DNA from: Caballeronia choica
GTDB lineage: Bacteria; Pseudomonadota; Gammaproteobacteria; Burkholderiales; Burkholderiaceae
Reading direction: 5' to 3'
DNA: 64,000 nt
Assembly (NCBI RefSeq): GCF_001544535.1
Contig: NZ_FCON02000004.1
Location: 62,001 to 126,000 of the forward strand
Both the position numbers and the translations under genes were made by a program. Below the pieces are notes generated by a model that saw nothing but the letters and a program-made list of their open reading frames with translations, was not told the DNA's origin and ran no database searches. Each line of letters begins with the position of its first letter. Within the stretch, counting starts at the first letter, position 1. Of this stretch, positions 48,402 through 61,172 are shown one piece after another.

Positions 48402-48989
48402 TCATCCCCGAATCACCTTGCCCAGATACGTCGCTCTCAAGAGCGTATCGAATGCGACCTTGCGGGCTTTCGTCTGACGTCGCGAGAGCCCGTCGCGGAG
48501 AACATACGCGGACTGGACACGAAGAACGAGGCGGCGCTTGCGTTTCTTGTCTTTCTCCACGCCAAAGAAGACCGCGTAGACCGATATCGTTCCGTCCGAG
48601 TTCACACTCTCGCACGTGACGAAATTTGGTTGCTTCTCGTCAGCGACTGCGATTCGTCTGGTGCGCAAACTCACGACGATGTCACGCAGGTATCTGCGTG
48701 ACAACTCATATCGCGTGGCGCTGAGCACCCGCTGCTCCCTCCCATCGTCGTAGATTTCCGCGACCGGAATTTCGTGACGAGGTCGTTCGTCCCAACGAAA
48801 ACTGTGAGAGAAACAGTGACACGAAAAGAGGACCAGCACCGTCACATCGCTGCCCATCCCCAAGTCCATCTTGAACGCGAACGAATCCAAATGGCTCAGA
48901 TCCCATGTAACCCCGCGATACAGCACGGCGGGGAAGCGGTGAGCAGGTTCGGGCGAAATTTCGACGACGAGAATGTCTAGCTGCTGCAT
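48402..48989 (-). CDS. uncharacterised accessory protein
   Basis: A 195-residue soluble protein that I do not recognise as a characterised family. It has a hydrophobic start (LDILVVEISPEP), a Trp/His-rich central segment (VTWDLSHLDSFAFKMD, FSCHCFSHSF) and a highly basic C-terminus (EKDKKRKRRLVLRV, RRQTKARKV) that could bind nucleic acid. No membrane segment or enzyme motif is evident. GC looks lower than in the flanking genes. Its 3' end faces the structured RNA tail to tail. A ribosome-binding site is weak (AAAAG before the ATG). Confidence 0.75.
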   Translation of the reverse strand: MQQLDILVVEISPEPAHRFPAVLYRGVTWDLSHLDSFAFKMDLGMGSDVTVLVLFSCHCFSHSFRWDERPRHEIPVAEIYDDGREQRVLSATRYELSRRYLRDIVVSLRTRRIAVADEKQPNFVTCESVNSDGTISVYAVFFGVEKDKKRKRRLVLRVQSAYVLRDGLSRRQTKARKVAFDTLLRATYLGKVIRG

Positions 48990-49237
48990 CTTTTATTTTT
49001 ATCCGGGTGACGAAGTAATCTGTGGAGCAGTTAGAGGGAACCTCCATAACCGATGGCGGCAATTCAGGTACTGATCTCCTCGGTCTGACGCAACCGGGGT
49101 TACTCGAAAACTCCTATAACGACGTCCATGCCCATAAGGTGCCATTCCCGCCGTCCGACCGAAGCTCGCATCGCCATCGGCTAAACTTGCTGCAAAGATG
49201 CACTCCCCGCAGCAAGCCAAGCCGACCCAAACCATCG

Positions 49238-50461
49238 ATGCGAATCCTGCACACCTCCGACTGGCATCTCGGCCAGTATTTTCTCGGGCATTCCAGACAG
49301 ACCGAACATCAGAAGCTGATCGAGTGGCTTGTCGAGCAGACGCGCATCCACCATGTCGATGCGGTCCTGATCGCCGGCGATATCTTCGACACCGGCGCGC
49401 CGCCAAGCTACGCGCGCGAGTTGTATAACCGCCTGGTCCTCGCGCTGCGCGAAGCTGGCGTGGGGCTTACCGTGCTCGCCGGCAATCACGATTCGGTAGC
49501 GATGCTCCAGGAGTCGCGCGACTTGCTCGCGTTGCTGAACACGTTCGTCATGCCATCGGTGCAGGACGATCCGAACGAACAAGTGCAAGTGCTCACTACA
49601 CGCGATGGCGCGCCCGGCGCGATCGTCTGCGCGATTCCGTTCATTCGTCCGCGCGATGTGTTGATGAGCGTCGCGGGAGAGAACGCACGTGACAAACAGG
49701 CGTCGCTGCAGGATGCGATTCACGCGCACTATCAGGCGCTCTTCGCCCTCGCGGTGCAGAAGCGCGCGGAACTGGGCGTGCGCTTGCCGATCGTCGCGAC
49801 CGGGCATCTGACGACGGTCGGCGCGAGCGCGAGCGAATCGGTGCGCGAGATCTACGTCGGCGCGCTCGAAGCGTTTCCGACCGCCGCGTTCCCCGCCGCC
49901 GACTACATCGCGCTCGGACATATTCACCGGCCGCAGAAGGTAGGCGGACTCGAACACATTCGCTATAGCGGTTCGCCGATCGCGTTGAGCTTCGACGAAG
50001 CGCGGCAGACCAAGCAAATGTTGCTTGTCGATGTATCGATCCAAGGACTCGATGCCGTCACGCCGATCGACGTACCCTGCTTCCAGCCGCTTCTTTCGGT
50101 GAAAGGATCGCTGGAGGCGCTCGCCGTGTCGATTCGCGCCGCCGCCGATGAGGTGTCGGAAGGCACGACGGTGTGGCTCGAAGTCGTCGTCGCCGCGGAT
50201 GACTACCTCAGCGATCTGCAAGCGCGTATCGACGAGATGACGAAGGGCCTGCCGGTCGAAGTATTGCGTATCCGGCGCGAACGCTCGGCGCAGCAGAACG
50301 CGCTTCAGGCGCAGGCCAAAGAAACGCTCAACGAACTCACGCCCGATGATGTGTTCGCGCGCCGCCTGCAAACCGAAACCCTCGATGACGACTTGCGCGC
50401 ACAGTTGACGTCGATGTATCGCGAGGTCGTGGCCGGCATCGGCGAAGCGCGTGGATCATGA
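49238..50461 (+). CDS. sbcD: SbcCD nuclease subunit D
   Basis: A 407-residue Mre11-type phosphoesterase. With SbcC it cleaves DNA hairpins and blocked ends. Metal motifs are visible: DWHLG, AGDIFD, GNHD, GHLTTV and GHIHRP. The start is the ATG giving MRILHTSDWHLG; the in-frame extension of 72 codons lacks similarity. It overlaps sbcC by four bases. Confidence 0.97.
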   Translation: MRILHTSDWHLGQYFLGHSRQTEHQKLIEWLVEQTRIHHVDAVLIAGDIFDTGAPPSYARELYNRLVLALREAGVGLTVLAGNHDSVAMLQESRDLLALLNTFVMPSVQDDPNEQVQVLTTRDGAPGAIVCAIPFIRPRDVLMSVAGENARDKQASLQDAIHAHYQALFALAVQKRAELGVRLPIVATGHLTTVGASASESVREIYVGALEAFPTAAFPAADYIALGHIHRPQKVGGLEHIRYSGSPIALSFDEARQTKQMLLVDVSIQGLDAVTPIDVPCFQPLLSVKGSLEALAVSIRAAADEVSEGTTVWLEVVVAADDYLSDLQARIDEMTKGLPVEVLRIRRERSAQQNALQAQAKETLNELTPDDVFARRLQTETLDDDLRAQLTSMYREVVAGIGEARGS

Positions 50462-53400
50462 GAATCCTGTCGCTGCGCCTCTGCAACCTGAACTCGCTCA
50501 AGGGCGACTGGAAGATCGACTTCACCCGCCCGCCGTTCAAGGACAACGGACTCTTCGCGATCACCGGACCGACCGGCGCCGGCAAGACCACGCTGCTCGA
50601 CGCGATCTGTCTCGCGCTCTATCACCGCACGCCGCGCATGGAATCGGTGTCCGCGAGCACGAACGAGTTGATGACGCGGCATACATTCGAATGCCTCGCG
50701 GAAGTCGAATTCGAAGTGAAGGGCCAGGGCTACCGCGCGTTCTGGAGCCAGCGCCGCGCACGCGACAAGGCAAGCGGCAACCTGCAACAGCCGAAGGTCG
50801 AACTCGCCCGCCTGGACGGCACGATCGTCACCGAGAGGATCAACGACAAGCTGAGGATCGTCGAAGAGATCACGGGGCTCGACTTCAAGCGCTTCACCCA
50901 ATCGATGATGCTCGCGCAAGGCGGCTTTGCCGCGTTCCTCGAAGCGAAGGCGAACGAGCGCGCCGAACTGCTCGAAGAGCTGACGGGCACCGATATCTAC
51001 GGGCTGATCTCGCAGAACGTGTTCGAGCGGATGCGTACCGAAGAGAACGCGTTAGGCAAGTTGCAGGCTCGCGCCGAGGGCGTGCAGCTGCTCACGGATG
51101 AGGCGCTTTCGGCGTTGCGCCTGGAGGAAGCCAGCTTCGCCGAACAGTCGCTTCGTCTCACCGCGCAGCAGCGGTCCATCGAAGCGATGCTGCAATGGCG
51201 CAAGGCGTTGTCGGCGGCTCAGGTGCAGGTCCAGCAGACCAGCGCCGACGAGCAGACCGCGCTGCAAAAGCTCGCCGATTCGAGGCCGGATCTGGACAGG
51301 CTCGCGGCAAGCGAGCCGGCCGAGAAGCTGCGTGTCGAACACGGCGCGATGCTCCGCGCGCGGCACACGCTCGCCGGAACGACGCAGCGTCTCGCGACGG
51401 CGAAGGCGGAGCGCCAGCGCGCATTGCTCGATGCGGCCCGCAGTGCGCGATTCGCGTTTCATCTGCGAAAGCAGATCACGGCGGGCAGGCATGCGTCGCT
51501 GAATGATGTGCTCTTGCAGGAAAAACGCGTGCAGGACACGCTCGATGAGCATCCGCATCGAAGCAAGCTCGGTGAGCAAATCACGGCATGGCGTTCGCAA
51601 CTCGAAGCGCGGCAGCATCTTCTCGACGACATCGACGCCACGCGCAAGAAACAGCGCGAGTGCAGCGAGACGATCGCGAAGCACACGAATGACATCGAGG
51701 CTCAACGCGGTGTGGTCCGGCAGTCGGAAGAGGCGCTTGAACTGGCGCGCAAGGCGGAGTCCGACGAGCGCACGTGTCTTGCGCAGACACTCGAAGGACA
51801 GGAAGAAGCCGCACTGAAAACGCGCTGCCAGCAACTGCAACAGCAACAGTCCGTGTTGAACCGCCTGCTTCAGCTTGCGCTGACGCGCGAGCAGGGAAGC
51901 AGACAGCAGCACGCAGACATCGCCGACCTGACGACGCATCAGGCGTCGCTCAAGGACAACACCAACGCGAGCAAGCGGCTCAACGATGAATGCCGCGCCC
52001 TGCGCGAGCAGATAGCCGACAAGAAGCGATTGCTCGAACAGGAGAAGGTGATCCTGCAACTCGCCGACCACCGCGCTGCGCTGCGCGAAGGCGAAGCTTG
52101 CCCGTTGTGCGGCTCGCACGAGCATCCGGCGATCGTCGAGTATCAGGCGCTCGATGCGTCCGCGACTCAGCGCGATCTCGAAGCGAAGGAAGCGGCGCTT
52201 CACAAGCTCGCCGACTCGCGCAACGCGGCGGAGAAAGCGATCGCTGTATCGATGGCCGCTGTCGGGCATTTGCAGAAGCGCATCGATCAATGGACGACGG
52301 ACGAAGCCCAGCATGCGCAAGACTGGCGCATGCTGTGCGCGAAGATAGAAGTCGAGTTGCACGACCGGGCATCGCTCGATGCGCACGTCGAGCGCCACGC
52401 GGCGGCACTGGAGCAAGCGCAGGAAACGCTCGATCGGGTCGAGAAGCTGAATGGCCGCATCGCGCGTTCCGCGGAAGCGCGGCACGCAGCGCAAACGGCG
52501 ACGGCCGAGCGCACGCGCGACCTCGCTGTGCTGGGTGAAAAGCGCTCGGCGTGCGAGAAGTCGTTCGAGGAGGCCGGCGAGCGCATCGCGGCGCATCAGG
52601 TATTGATCGCGCAGAAGGAGCGGATGCTCGACGCGTCGGTTGAAGAAGCCAGCGCCGTGCCGCCCGACGACTGGTCGCAGTGGCGCGACTGGCTTCTGCA
52701 ACGCAATGCCGATTGGCGCGCGTGGCAGGCGGCGACGGATCGCAGCCAGACACTGTCGCATCAAACGAAAGCCGCCCGGCAGGCACTCGACGCCGCCTCG
52801 CAGTTGGAAGAGCAGTGGACGGCCCGATGGCTCGAATACGAAGCGACCTGTCCTGAGCTTGTGTCGGAAACGATCGAATCGTCGCGGAACGCGGAAGCGG
52901 ACTTCGAGCAAGCCGCAGCAAATCACGAAGCAATGCGTGATCGCGCGAACGCGCTCGATGGCGCGGAAAGGACCTTGACGCATCGTCTGTCGGAGGACAC
53001 GGTTGCGGCTGAAAAATCGGCCGAGTCGTGGGAAGCGGCGCTAAAACTCAGTCCGTTCGACGATGAAGCCGCCTTCGCGCAAGCCTTGCTACCTCACGAC
53101 GAGCGTGAGCGCCTGCAAGCTCTCAAGACCGCGCTCGAAAGGCTGCTCACCGAAGCGCGAACCTTGCGCGCGTCCGCCGAGAAGCGGCATAACGATCTGC
53201 TCGCCGATCCGAAAACCGACCAGTCCGCCGAAGCGCTGCAACGGCAATCCGATGAACTGGTCTCGACGCTCGGCACCGTGAATCGGCGACAAGGCGAAAT
53301 CCGCGCCGCCTTGAAGCACGATGAACAGCAACGCCTGAGCAAGCAGGCGCTCTTCGACGCAATCGAAACGCAGCGTAAGCAATACGACTTGTGGCAGCGC

Positions 53401-53895
53401 CTGAGCAGCCTGATCGGCTCGTCCGATGGCGCGAAGTATCGCAAGTTCGCGCAAGGGTTGACGCTCGATCATCTCGTCTATCTCGCGAACCGGCAGCTCA
53501 CGCACCTGCATGGACGCTATCAGTTGAGTCGGAAGGCGAGCGGCGACCTGGAGATGGAAGTCGTCGATACATGGCAGGGCGATGTCGCGCGCGATACGCG
53601 GACGCTATCGGGCGGCGAAAGCTTTCTTGTGAGCCTCGCACTCGCGCTGGCGCTGTCGGATCTGGTTAGCCACAAGACGTCGATCGATTCGCTCTTCCTC
53701 GACGAAGGCTTCGGCACGCTCGACGGAGAAACGCTGGAGATCGCGTTGAATGCACTCGATTCGCTCAACGCGCGCGGCAAGACGATCGGCGTGATCAGCC
53801 ACGTCGACGCGCTCAAGGAGCGCATCCCGTTGCAGATCAGAGTGGCGAAGAGCCTTGGCGTGGGGTTTTCTATCGTCCAGGTCGTTGCGGCGTAA
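50458..53895 (+). CDS. sbcC: SbcCD nuclease subunit C (Rad50-like ATPase)
   Basis: A 1145-residue SMC-like ATPase. Walker A GPTGAGKTTLLDAI is near residue 40, long coiled coils run through the middle, and a zinc hook CPLCGSHEHP lies near residue 548. The ABC signature LSGGESFLVSLA is near residue 1049 and Walker B DSLFLDEGFGTLD follows. Length and layout are typical. Its stop lies 2 bp from the stop of the convergent glycosyltransferase-like gene. Confidence 0.97.
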   Translation: MRILSLRLCNLNSLKGDWKIDFTRPPFKDNGLFAITGPTGAGKTTLLDAICLALYHRTPRMESVSASTNELMTRHTFECLAEVEFEVKGQGYRAFWSQRRARDKASGNLQQPKVELARLDGTIVTERINDKLRIVEEITGLDFKRFTQSMMLAQGGFAAFLEAKANERAELLEELTGTDIYGLISQNVFERMRTEENALGKLQARAEGVQLLTDEALSALRLEEASFAEQSLRLTAQQRSIEAMLQWRKALSAAQVQVQQTSADEQTALQKLADSRPDLDRLAASEPAEKLRVEHGAMLRARHTLAGTTQRLATAKAERQRALLDAARSARFAFHLRKQITAGRHASLNDVLLQEKRVQDTLDEHPHRSKLGEQITAWRSQLEARQHLLDDIDATRKKQRECSETIAKHTNDIEAQRGVVRQSEEALELARKAESDERTCLAQTLEGQEEAALKTRCQQLQQQQSVLNRLLQLALTREQGSRQQHADIADLTTHQASLKDNTNASKRLNDECRALREQIADKKRLLEQEKVILQLADHRAALREGEACPLCGSHEHPAIVEYQALDASATQRDLEAKEAALHKLADSRNAAEKAIAVSMAAVGHLQKRIDQWTTDEAQHAQDWRMLCAKIEVELHDRASLDAHVERHAAALEQAQETLDRVEKLNGRIARSAEARHAAQTATAERTRDLAVLGEKRSACEKSFEEAGERIAAHQVLIAQKERMLDASVEEASAVPPDDWSQWRDWLLQRNADWRAWQAATDRSQTLSHQTKAARQALDAASQLEEQWTARWLEYEATCPELVSETIESSRNAEADFEQAAANHEAMRDRANALDGAERTLTHRLSEDTVAAEKSAESWEAALKLSPFDDEAAFAQALLPHDERERLQALKTALERLLTEARTLRASAEKRHNDLLADPKTDQSAEALQRQSDELVSTLGTVNRRQGEIRAALKHDEQQRLSKQALFDAIETQRKQYDLWQRLSSLIGSSDGAKYRKFAQGLTLDHLVYLANRQLTHLHGRYQLSRKASGDLEMEVVDTWQGDVARDTRTLSGGESFLVSLALALALSDLVSHKTSIDSLFLDEGFGTLDGETLEIALNALDSLNARGKTIGVISHVDALKERIPLQIRVAKSLGVGFSIVQVVAA

Positions 53896-53897
53896 CT

Positions 53898-55169
53898 TTA
53901 CTGCTCGGCACGCACTGTGAGCTGCCCTTGCTGGATCGCGTCGATCAGGAAGAACGGCATGTCGAGGACCCAGCGCTTGCCGCTCACTACAGCCTCATAG
54001 TCGAACAGCGGAACGCCCTCGGCATCGCCGAAGACCACGCGCAGCGTCGTGCCTTCCGGCCGCTCGATGGGACTGCCGATCCCCCGGTGGCTCGCGTTGC
54101 TGCCGACGTGAAACTGATCGGTCTTCCAGCGCACGGGTGCATGCGCGGGAAACGGCCGGGCGCCGTGGAAGCCGAAGAGATCGTCGTGGCAGAGCACGCT
54201 TTGACGCATCGTCGGCCAGACTTTTTCGCGCAGGAAATGCTGGTCGATGAAGCGGCCGCTGGTTGCCGCCTTTTGCTTGGTGTAATCGCTCATCGCGCGC
54301 TCGATGTTCGGCAGGATGCCGGTGCAGCCGCCCCACAAGCCCGCGAGGATCAACTCCGTGTGCGAGCAGTAGTCGCGCATGTGGTGGAAGAGGAACGGGC
54401 TGTCGAGCCATGCTTCGACCGCCGCGGCCTCGCGTTCGGACAGCAGCGAATCGGCGTCGCGCAGCAGGAAGCGCTTGACTCTCGGGTCGTCGATGACGAG
54501 GAAGCGCCACATCAGGGGATTGATCGGGTTGGGACCGTTCGAGTTCATTTCGACGAGTTGCGCGCCGGCTTCGCGCAGTCGCCGATGCACGTGCTGGGGC
54601 ACGGTGTCGTCGAGATAGACGCGGCATGTCCAGCCCTTGAACAGTTCGCGCGTCACCTGCGCATTGACGACCGCAGGCTCGCAATATCGCGGGTTCGCGC
54701 CGAACAGCGAAAACGCGATGATGTTTTCTTCGGGCCTGGTCGGGTCGAAAGCCGGGGGTTGGGTCGCCGCGTCCAGCCTGATGCCCGACGAGCGGTACAT
54801 GGCGTCCGCTTCATTGAGCGCGTGCAGTCCGTGGCGGCGCAATTCGTCGTGTTTGCCCATCAGGCCGCATAGTTCGACCAAACCGTGGAACCAGGTCGAC
54901 GATGCCTGGCGCTGCTTCGCTGGCGAAGCTGCCAGAATGTTCGTGTAGATCTTGTAGGCGTCTTCGTGCGCGCCTATGCGCATCAGGCAGAGCGCGTAGT
55001 CGGATAGAACCATCATGTGCCCCGGAACGATGCGTAACGCCTCTTCGGCGAATTGAGCGCCGGCGCGGAAATCGTTGCGTGCCAAGGCTGCGTTGAAGTT
55101 CGAGGCGGCCGTGGCGAATCGCGCCGCCGATCCGGCTCCGCGTGCGTGTGCAGGGGCAAGTTTTTTCAT
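53898..55169 (-). CDS. TPR protein with putative glycosyltransferase domain
   Basis: A 423-residue protein with two or three TPR-like repeats at residues ~25-110 (FNAALARNDFRAGAQFAEEALRIVPG; DAYKIYTNILAASPAKQ) and a C-terminal region resembling a nucleotide-sugar transferase, with a DAD-type metal motif in LLRDADSLLSERE. A capsule/LPS or protein glycosylation role is possible. The start is the ATG giving MKKLAPAHARG; no ribosome-binding site is clear, and the frame extends 50 codons upstream without similarity. Confidence 0.7.
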   Translation of the reverse strand: MKKLAPAHARGAGSAARFATAASNFNAALARNDFRAGAQFAEEALRIVPGHMMVLSDYALCLMRIGAHEDAYKIYTNILAASPAKQRQASSTWFHGLVELCGLMGKHDELRRHGLHALNEADAMYRSSGIRLDAATQPPAFDPTRPEENIIAFSLFGANPRYCEPAVVNAQVTRELFKGWTCRVYLDDTVPQHVHRRLREAGAQLVEMNSNGPNPINPLMWRFLVIDDPRVKRFLLRDADSLLSEREAAAVEAWLDSPFLFHHMRDYCSHTELILAGLWGGCTGILPNIERAMSDYTKQKAATSGRFIDQHFLREKVWPTMRQSVLCHDDLFGFHGARPFPAHAPVRWKTDQFHVGSNASHRGIGSPIERPEGTTLRVVFGDAEGVPLFDYEAVVSGKRWVLDMPFFLIDAIQQGQLTVRAEQ

Positions 55170-55307
55170 GATGGGAGGTTCTGACTGGATTGGATCGGTC
55201 GGAACTCTAAGGGGTGACGCGAGGCGTTCAGCCGGTTCCGTCACCTTATTTGACGTTTGGAGAGCCGTTATCGGATTCGATACGCGGTGTCTTTTTCGAT
55301 CGGGAAT

Positions 55308-55344
55308 AAAAAAAGCCAACTGATCGGGAATCAGTTGGCTTTTT
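55308..55344 (-). terminator. terminator after gyrB
   Basis: A 14-bp perfect stem (55310-55323 with 55331-55344, arms AAAAAGCCAACTGA/TCAGTTGGCTTTTT) with a 7-nt loop runs into T7 on the minus strand. It lies 32 nt past the gyrB stop and also has T5 on the plus strand. Confidence 0.92.
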
Positions 55345-55376
55345 GGGAGATAGGGTGGCTAACTCCGACACCTCAA

Positions 55377-57905
<2,529 letters not shown>

Positions 57906-57906
57906 T

Positions 57907-57936
57907 TAAAAACGCCAAAGGGGCGCGCCGCCCCTT
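57907..57936 (-). terminator. weak terminator-like hairpin, dnaN-gyrB gap
   Basis: AAGGGGC/GCCCCTT (57918-57924 with 57930-57936) is a 7-bp stem with a 5-nt loop, followed on the minus strand by TGGCGTTTTT, so the T run is separated by 5 nt. It may attenuate read-through from dnaN into gyrB. Confidence 0.4.
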
Positions 57937-57960
57937 GGAATGTTTTTGGTATTGGACGCG

Positions 57961-59064
57961 TCAGATGCGCATCGGCATCACCACGTATTTGAATTCCTCG
58001 TTCTCGGGAATCGTGATCAGCGCGCTGGAATTGGCGTCGCCGAGGCTCACTTGCAGGTTGTCGATCTTCAGGTTCGCGAGCACGTCGAGCAGATACGTGA
58101 CGTTGAACCCGATATCGACGCTGTCGCCCTGATAGGCGATTTCCAGTTCTTCCTGGGCTTCTTCCTGGTCGGCGTTGGTCGACATGATCTTCAACTGGCC
58201 CGGTTCGACGAGGCAGCGCACACCCTTGAACTTGTCGGACGTGAGAATCGCCGCGCGTTGCAGCGAGTGCTGCAATTCGTCGCGGCCGATCAGGAACGTG
58301 TTCTTGTGCGACTTGGGAATCACGCGCTGGAAGTCGGGGAACTTGCCCTCCACCAGCTTCGACACCAGTTCGACCTGGCCGAACGTGAACTTCACCTGCG
58401 TGGGTGCGATGTCGATCTTGAGGTTGTCGTCGATGTCTTCCAGCAGGCGCTGCAATTCCAGAATCGTCTTGCGCGGGATGATCACTTCCTGGCGGCCGAA
58501 GGAACCCTCGATCTTCATCGAAGAGAACGCCAGACGGTGGCCGTCGGTGGCAACCGCCATCAACTGCTCGCCGTCGACGACGAGCAGCATGCCGTTCAGG
58601 TAATAACGGATGTCCTGCTGCGCCATCGCGAAATGGACCATGCCGAGCAATTGCCGGAAGGCCTTTTGCGGAACCGACAGGCTCGCGCCGAAGTCAGTAG
58701 ACTGGTTGACGGTCGGGAACTCGTCGGCGGCGAGCGTCTGGAGCGCGAAACGGCTTTTGCCGGAGCGCACGGTGAGGCGCTTGTCGGAGAGGTCGAGCGC
58801 GACTTCGCCCGGCGGCATCGCGCGCAGGATATCGAGCAGCTTGCGGGCGGCGACGGTGGTGGCGACCTGATCGCTGCCCACGCCGAAGTCGGCATGCGTG
58901 GTGATCTGGAGTTCGAGGTCGGTCGAGAGGAACGACACATCCGCGCCATTCTTGGTGATCAGCAAATTGGCGAGGATCGGCAACGTATGACGGCGTTCTA
59001 CGATACCGCTCACGGTTTGCAGCGGCCTTAGAAGATTATCTCGTTCGGTCTTGACCAGTTGCAT
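57961..59064 (-). CDS. dnaN: DNA polymerase III beta sliding clamp
   Basis: A 367-residue clamp of three repeated domains that tethers the replicative polymerase to DNA. Typical are LLRPLQTVSGIVERRHTLPIL at the N-terminus and the C-terminal YVVMPMRI. AAGGAA precedes the ATG giving MQLVKTERD. It lies 246 bp after dnaA, in which I saw no gene. Confidence 0.99.
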   Translation of the reverse strand: MQLVKTERDNLLRPLQTVSGIVERRHTLPILANLLITKNGADVSFLSTDLELQITTHADFGVGSDQVATTVAARKLLDILRAMPPGEVALDLSDKRLTVRSGKSRFALQTLAADEFPTVNQSTDFGASLSVPQKAFRQLLGMVHFAMAQQDIRYYLNGMLLVVDGEQLMAVATDGHRLAFSSMKIEGSFGRQEVIIPRKTILELQRLLEDIDDNLKIDIAPTQVKFTFGQVELVSKLVEGKFPDFQRVIPKSHKNTFLIGRDELQHSLQRAAILTSDKFKGVRCLVEPGQLKIMSTNADQEEAQEELEIAYQGDSVDIGFNVTYLLDVLANLKIDNLQVSLGDANSSALITIPENEEFKYVVMPMRI

Positions 59065-59310
59065 AGAGTTCCTTCGTTGATGTGACGGCCTGCCCGACGG
59101 TCGTGCCACCGTCTTTGCCTTCGGACAGCCTCGTAACACGCGTTGCCGGCCCCCCGCCGGTTGCGCGCGAAAGCTTGGCGCCTGATGCCGCCCGAGGCCC
59201 GCGGGCGGTCAAACCCGTATTGTGCCTCAAAACGGAACCGCTCCCTGGAAATGGGGGCATTTTCGTCAATAAACAGAGGCTTGACGCCGCGTTTTCGAGG
59301 CGCGTCTTCT

Positions 59311-60870
59311 TTAGCCCTTCAGCGTCTGTTCGAGCACGTGCAACTCGTGGTTCAACTGCGCGTCGGTGCCGCGCTCGGCGGAGATCTTGCGCACCGCGTG
59401 CAACACGGTGGTGTGGTCGCGTCCGCCGAAGAGTTCGCCGATTTCCGGCAGGCTTTTCTGCGTGAGCTCCTTGGCCAGGTACATCGCGATCTGGCGCGGC
59501 CGCGCGATGTTCGCCGGACGCTTCTTCGAATACATGTCGGCGACCTTGATGTTGTAGAAGTCCGCCGCCGTCTTCTGGATGTTTTCCACCGAAATCTGCC
59601 GATTTTGCACGGTCAGCAGATCCTTCAGCGCTTCCTTCGTCAGTTCGATCGTGATCTCGCGGCCGTGGAACTTCGAAAACGCGAGGATCTTGCGCAGCGC
59701 GCCTTCGAGTTCGCGCACGTTCGAACGCAGGTGCTTCGCGACGAAGAAGGCCACGTCCTCCGACAGGCTCACGCCCTCCGACTGCGCCTTGCGCATCAGG
59801 ATCGCGACGCGCATTTCGAGTTCGGGCGGTTCGATCGCAACCGTCAAGCCGGAATCGAAACGCGAGATCAGGCGGTCGTCGATACCCGAGATCTCCTTCG
59901 GATACGTGTCGCTCGTGATGATCACCTGCGCCTTGTTGGCGACGAGCGCCTCGAACGCGTAGAAGAACTCTTCCTGCGTGCGCGACTTGCCGGAGAAGAA
60001 CTGGATATCGTCGATCAGCAAGAGGTCGAGCGAGTGGTAATAGCGCTTGAAATCGTCGAACGCCTTCCTCTGGTACGCCTTCACCACGTCCGACACGTAC
60101 TGCTCCGCGTGGATGTAGCGGATGCGCGCGCCGGCCTTGTCCATCAGCAACTGGTTGCCGATCGCGTGGATCAGGTGCGTCTTGCCAAGGCCGACGCCGC
60201 CGTACAGGAACAGCGGGTTGTACGAGATGCCGGGGTTGTCGGCAACCTGGATCGCAGCGGCGCGCGCGAGCTGGTTCGCCTTGCCGGTCACGAAGTTGTC
60301 GAACGTGAGCACAGGGTTGAGCTTCGAGCGCTCGTACGCGGAATCGTTGTCACCCGCCTGCGACGCGTTGCCGCCCGGGCGCCACGTCCGGCGCGCGGCG
60401 GCGGCTTCGTTGGCGTCGAGGCTCGGGAGGTCGAGGTCGGCGTGATCGTCGTGGGTCGCCTGCGCGTGTTGCGCGGCTTCGGCGGCCAGCGCGTTGATGT
60501 GCGCGCTTGCGTTGGCGTGATTCACCGGCGCGCCGGCCGGCATGACCGGACGCGGCTGTGGCGCCGGGGAACGCGGCATCGCCGCCGTCGACGGCGCGCC
60601 GCCGAGCGCGCTGCGCGCGGTCGCCTTCGGATCGAGGACGAATTGAACGTCGACGGGCGTGTGCCAGAATTCGCGCGCCACGTCGGCGATGCGGCCGGAA
60701 AACTGGCTCTTCACCCAGTCGAGCTTGAAGCGGTTGGGCGCGGCGATGCGCAAGGTGCTCGCATCGGCATCGAAGTCGACCAGGGCCAACGGCTTGATCC
60801 ACGTGACGTACTGCTGCGGCGTTAGTTCTCGCTCCAGCAATGCGGAACAGTGTTGCCAGAAATCGTTCAT
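59311..60870 (-). CDS. dnaA: chromosomal replication initiator DnaA
   Basis: A 519-residue AAA+ initiator. Domain I is at residues ~1-80, followed by a long His/Ala/Pro-rich domain II linker (~85-180). Walker [10 protein letters not shown] is at 224-232, Walker [11 protein letters not shown] at 283-292, and the domain IV signature [12 protein letters not shown] is near the C-terminus. It binds DnaA boxes to melt oriC. The linker makes it longer than E. coli DnaA (467 residues). It is divergent from rpmH. Confidence 0.99.
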   Translation of the reverse strand: MNDFWQHCSALLERELTPQQYVTWIKPLALVDFDADASTLRIAAPNRFKLDWVKSQFSGRIADVAREFWHTPVDVQFVLDPKATARSALGGAPSTAAMPRSPAPQPRPVMPAGAPVNHANASAHINALAAEAAQHAQATHDDHADLDLPSLDANEAAAARRTWRPGGNASQAGDNDSAYERSKLNPVLTFDNFVTGKANQLARAAAIQVADNPGISYNPLFLYGGVGLGKTHLIHAIGNQLLMDKAGARIRYIHAEQYVSDVVKAYQRKAFDDFKRYYHSLDLLLIDDIQFFSGKSRTQEEFFYAFEALVANKAQVIITSDTYPKEISGIDDRLISRFDSGLTVAIEPPELEMRVAILMRKAQSEGVSLSEDVAFFVAKHLRSNVRELEGALRKILAFSKFHGREITIELTKEALKDLLTVQNRQISVENIQKTAADFYNIKVADMYSKKRPANIARPRQIAMYLAKELTQKSLPEIGELFGGRDHTTVLHAVRKISAERGTDAQLNHELHVLEQTLKG

Positions 60871-61067
60871 CGAGTACAGTCGTTATGGTTGCGCCGCAGC
60901 CTGCGGCCGCTCTTGTCGCAAATTCGCAACAAGGTCCGGCACGGCCAAGCAAATATGCTCCGGAGGCTTACGCCGCAAGCGTTTGCGGGCGAATTGCGGG
61001 CCGAAGCAGCGGGCAGATTCTTGGGATTAAGGCGAGATTCTAACGCCAAATTCGAACGCAGCGCGAG

Positions 61068-61076
61068 TTATCCACA
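61068..61076 (+). promoter_or_regulatory. consensus DnaA box
   Basis: TTATCCACA is identical to the DnaA consensus. It lies about 190 bp before the rpmH ATG and about 200 bp from the dnaA start. Confidence 0.8.
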
Positions 61077-61143
61077 GGGACACATCAGCACGCCGAAAGC
61101 CGCTGAAGGCGGCACGGAAGCGCTTGACAACGCGCCTAAGCTA

Positions 61144-61172
61144 TTGACGGTCAATAGGAAAAGGGTTTAAAT
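61144..61172 (+). promoter_or_regulatory. promoter of rpmH
   Basis: TTGACG (61144-61149) and TTAAAT (61167-61172) are spaced by 17 bp, giving a leader of about 90 nt to the rpmH ATG. The -35 lies inside a perfect dyad (CTATTGAC-G-GTCAATAG). Confidence 0.6.
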
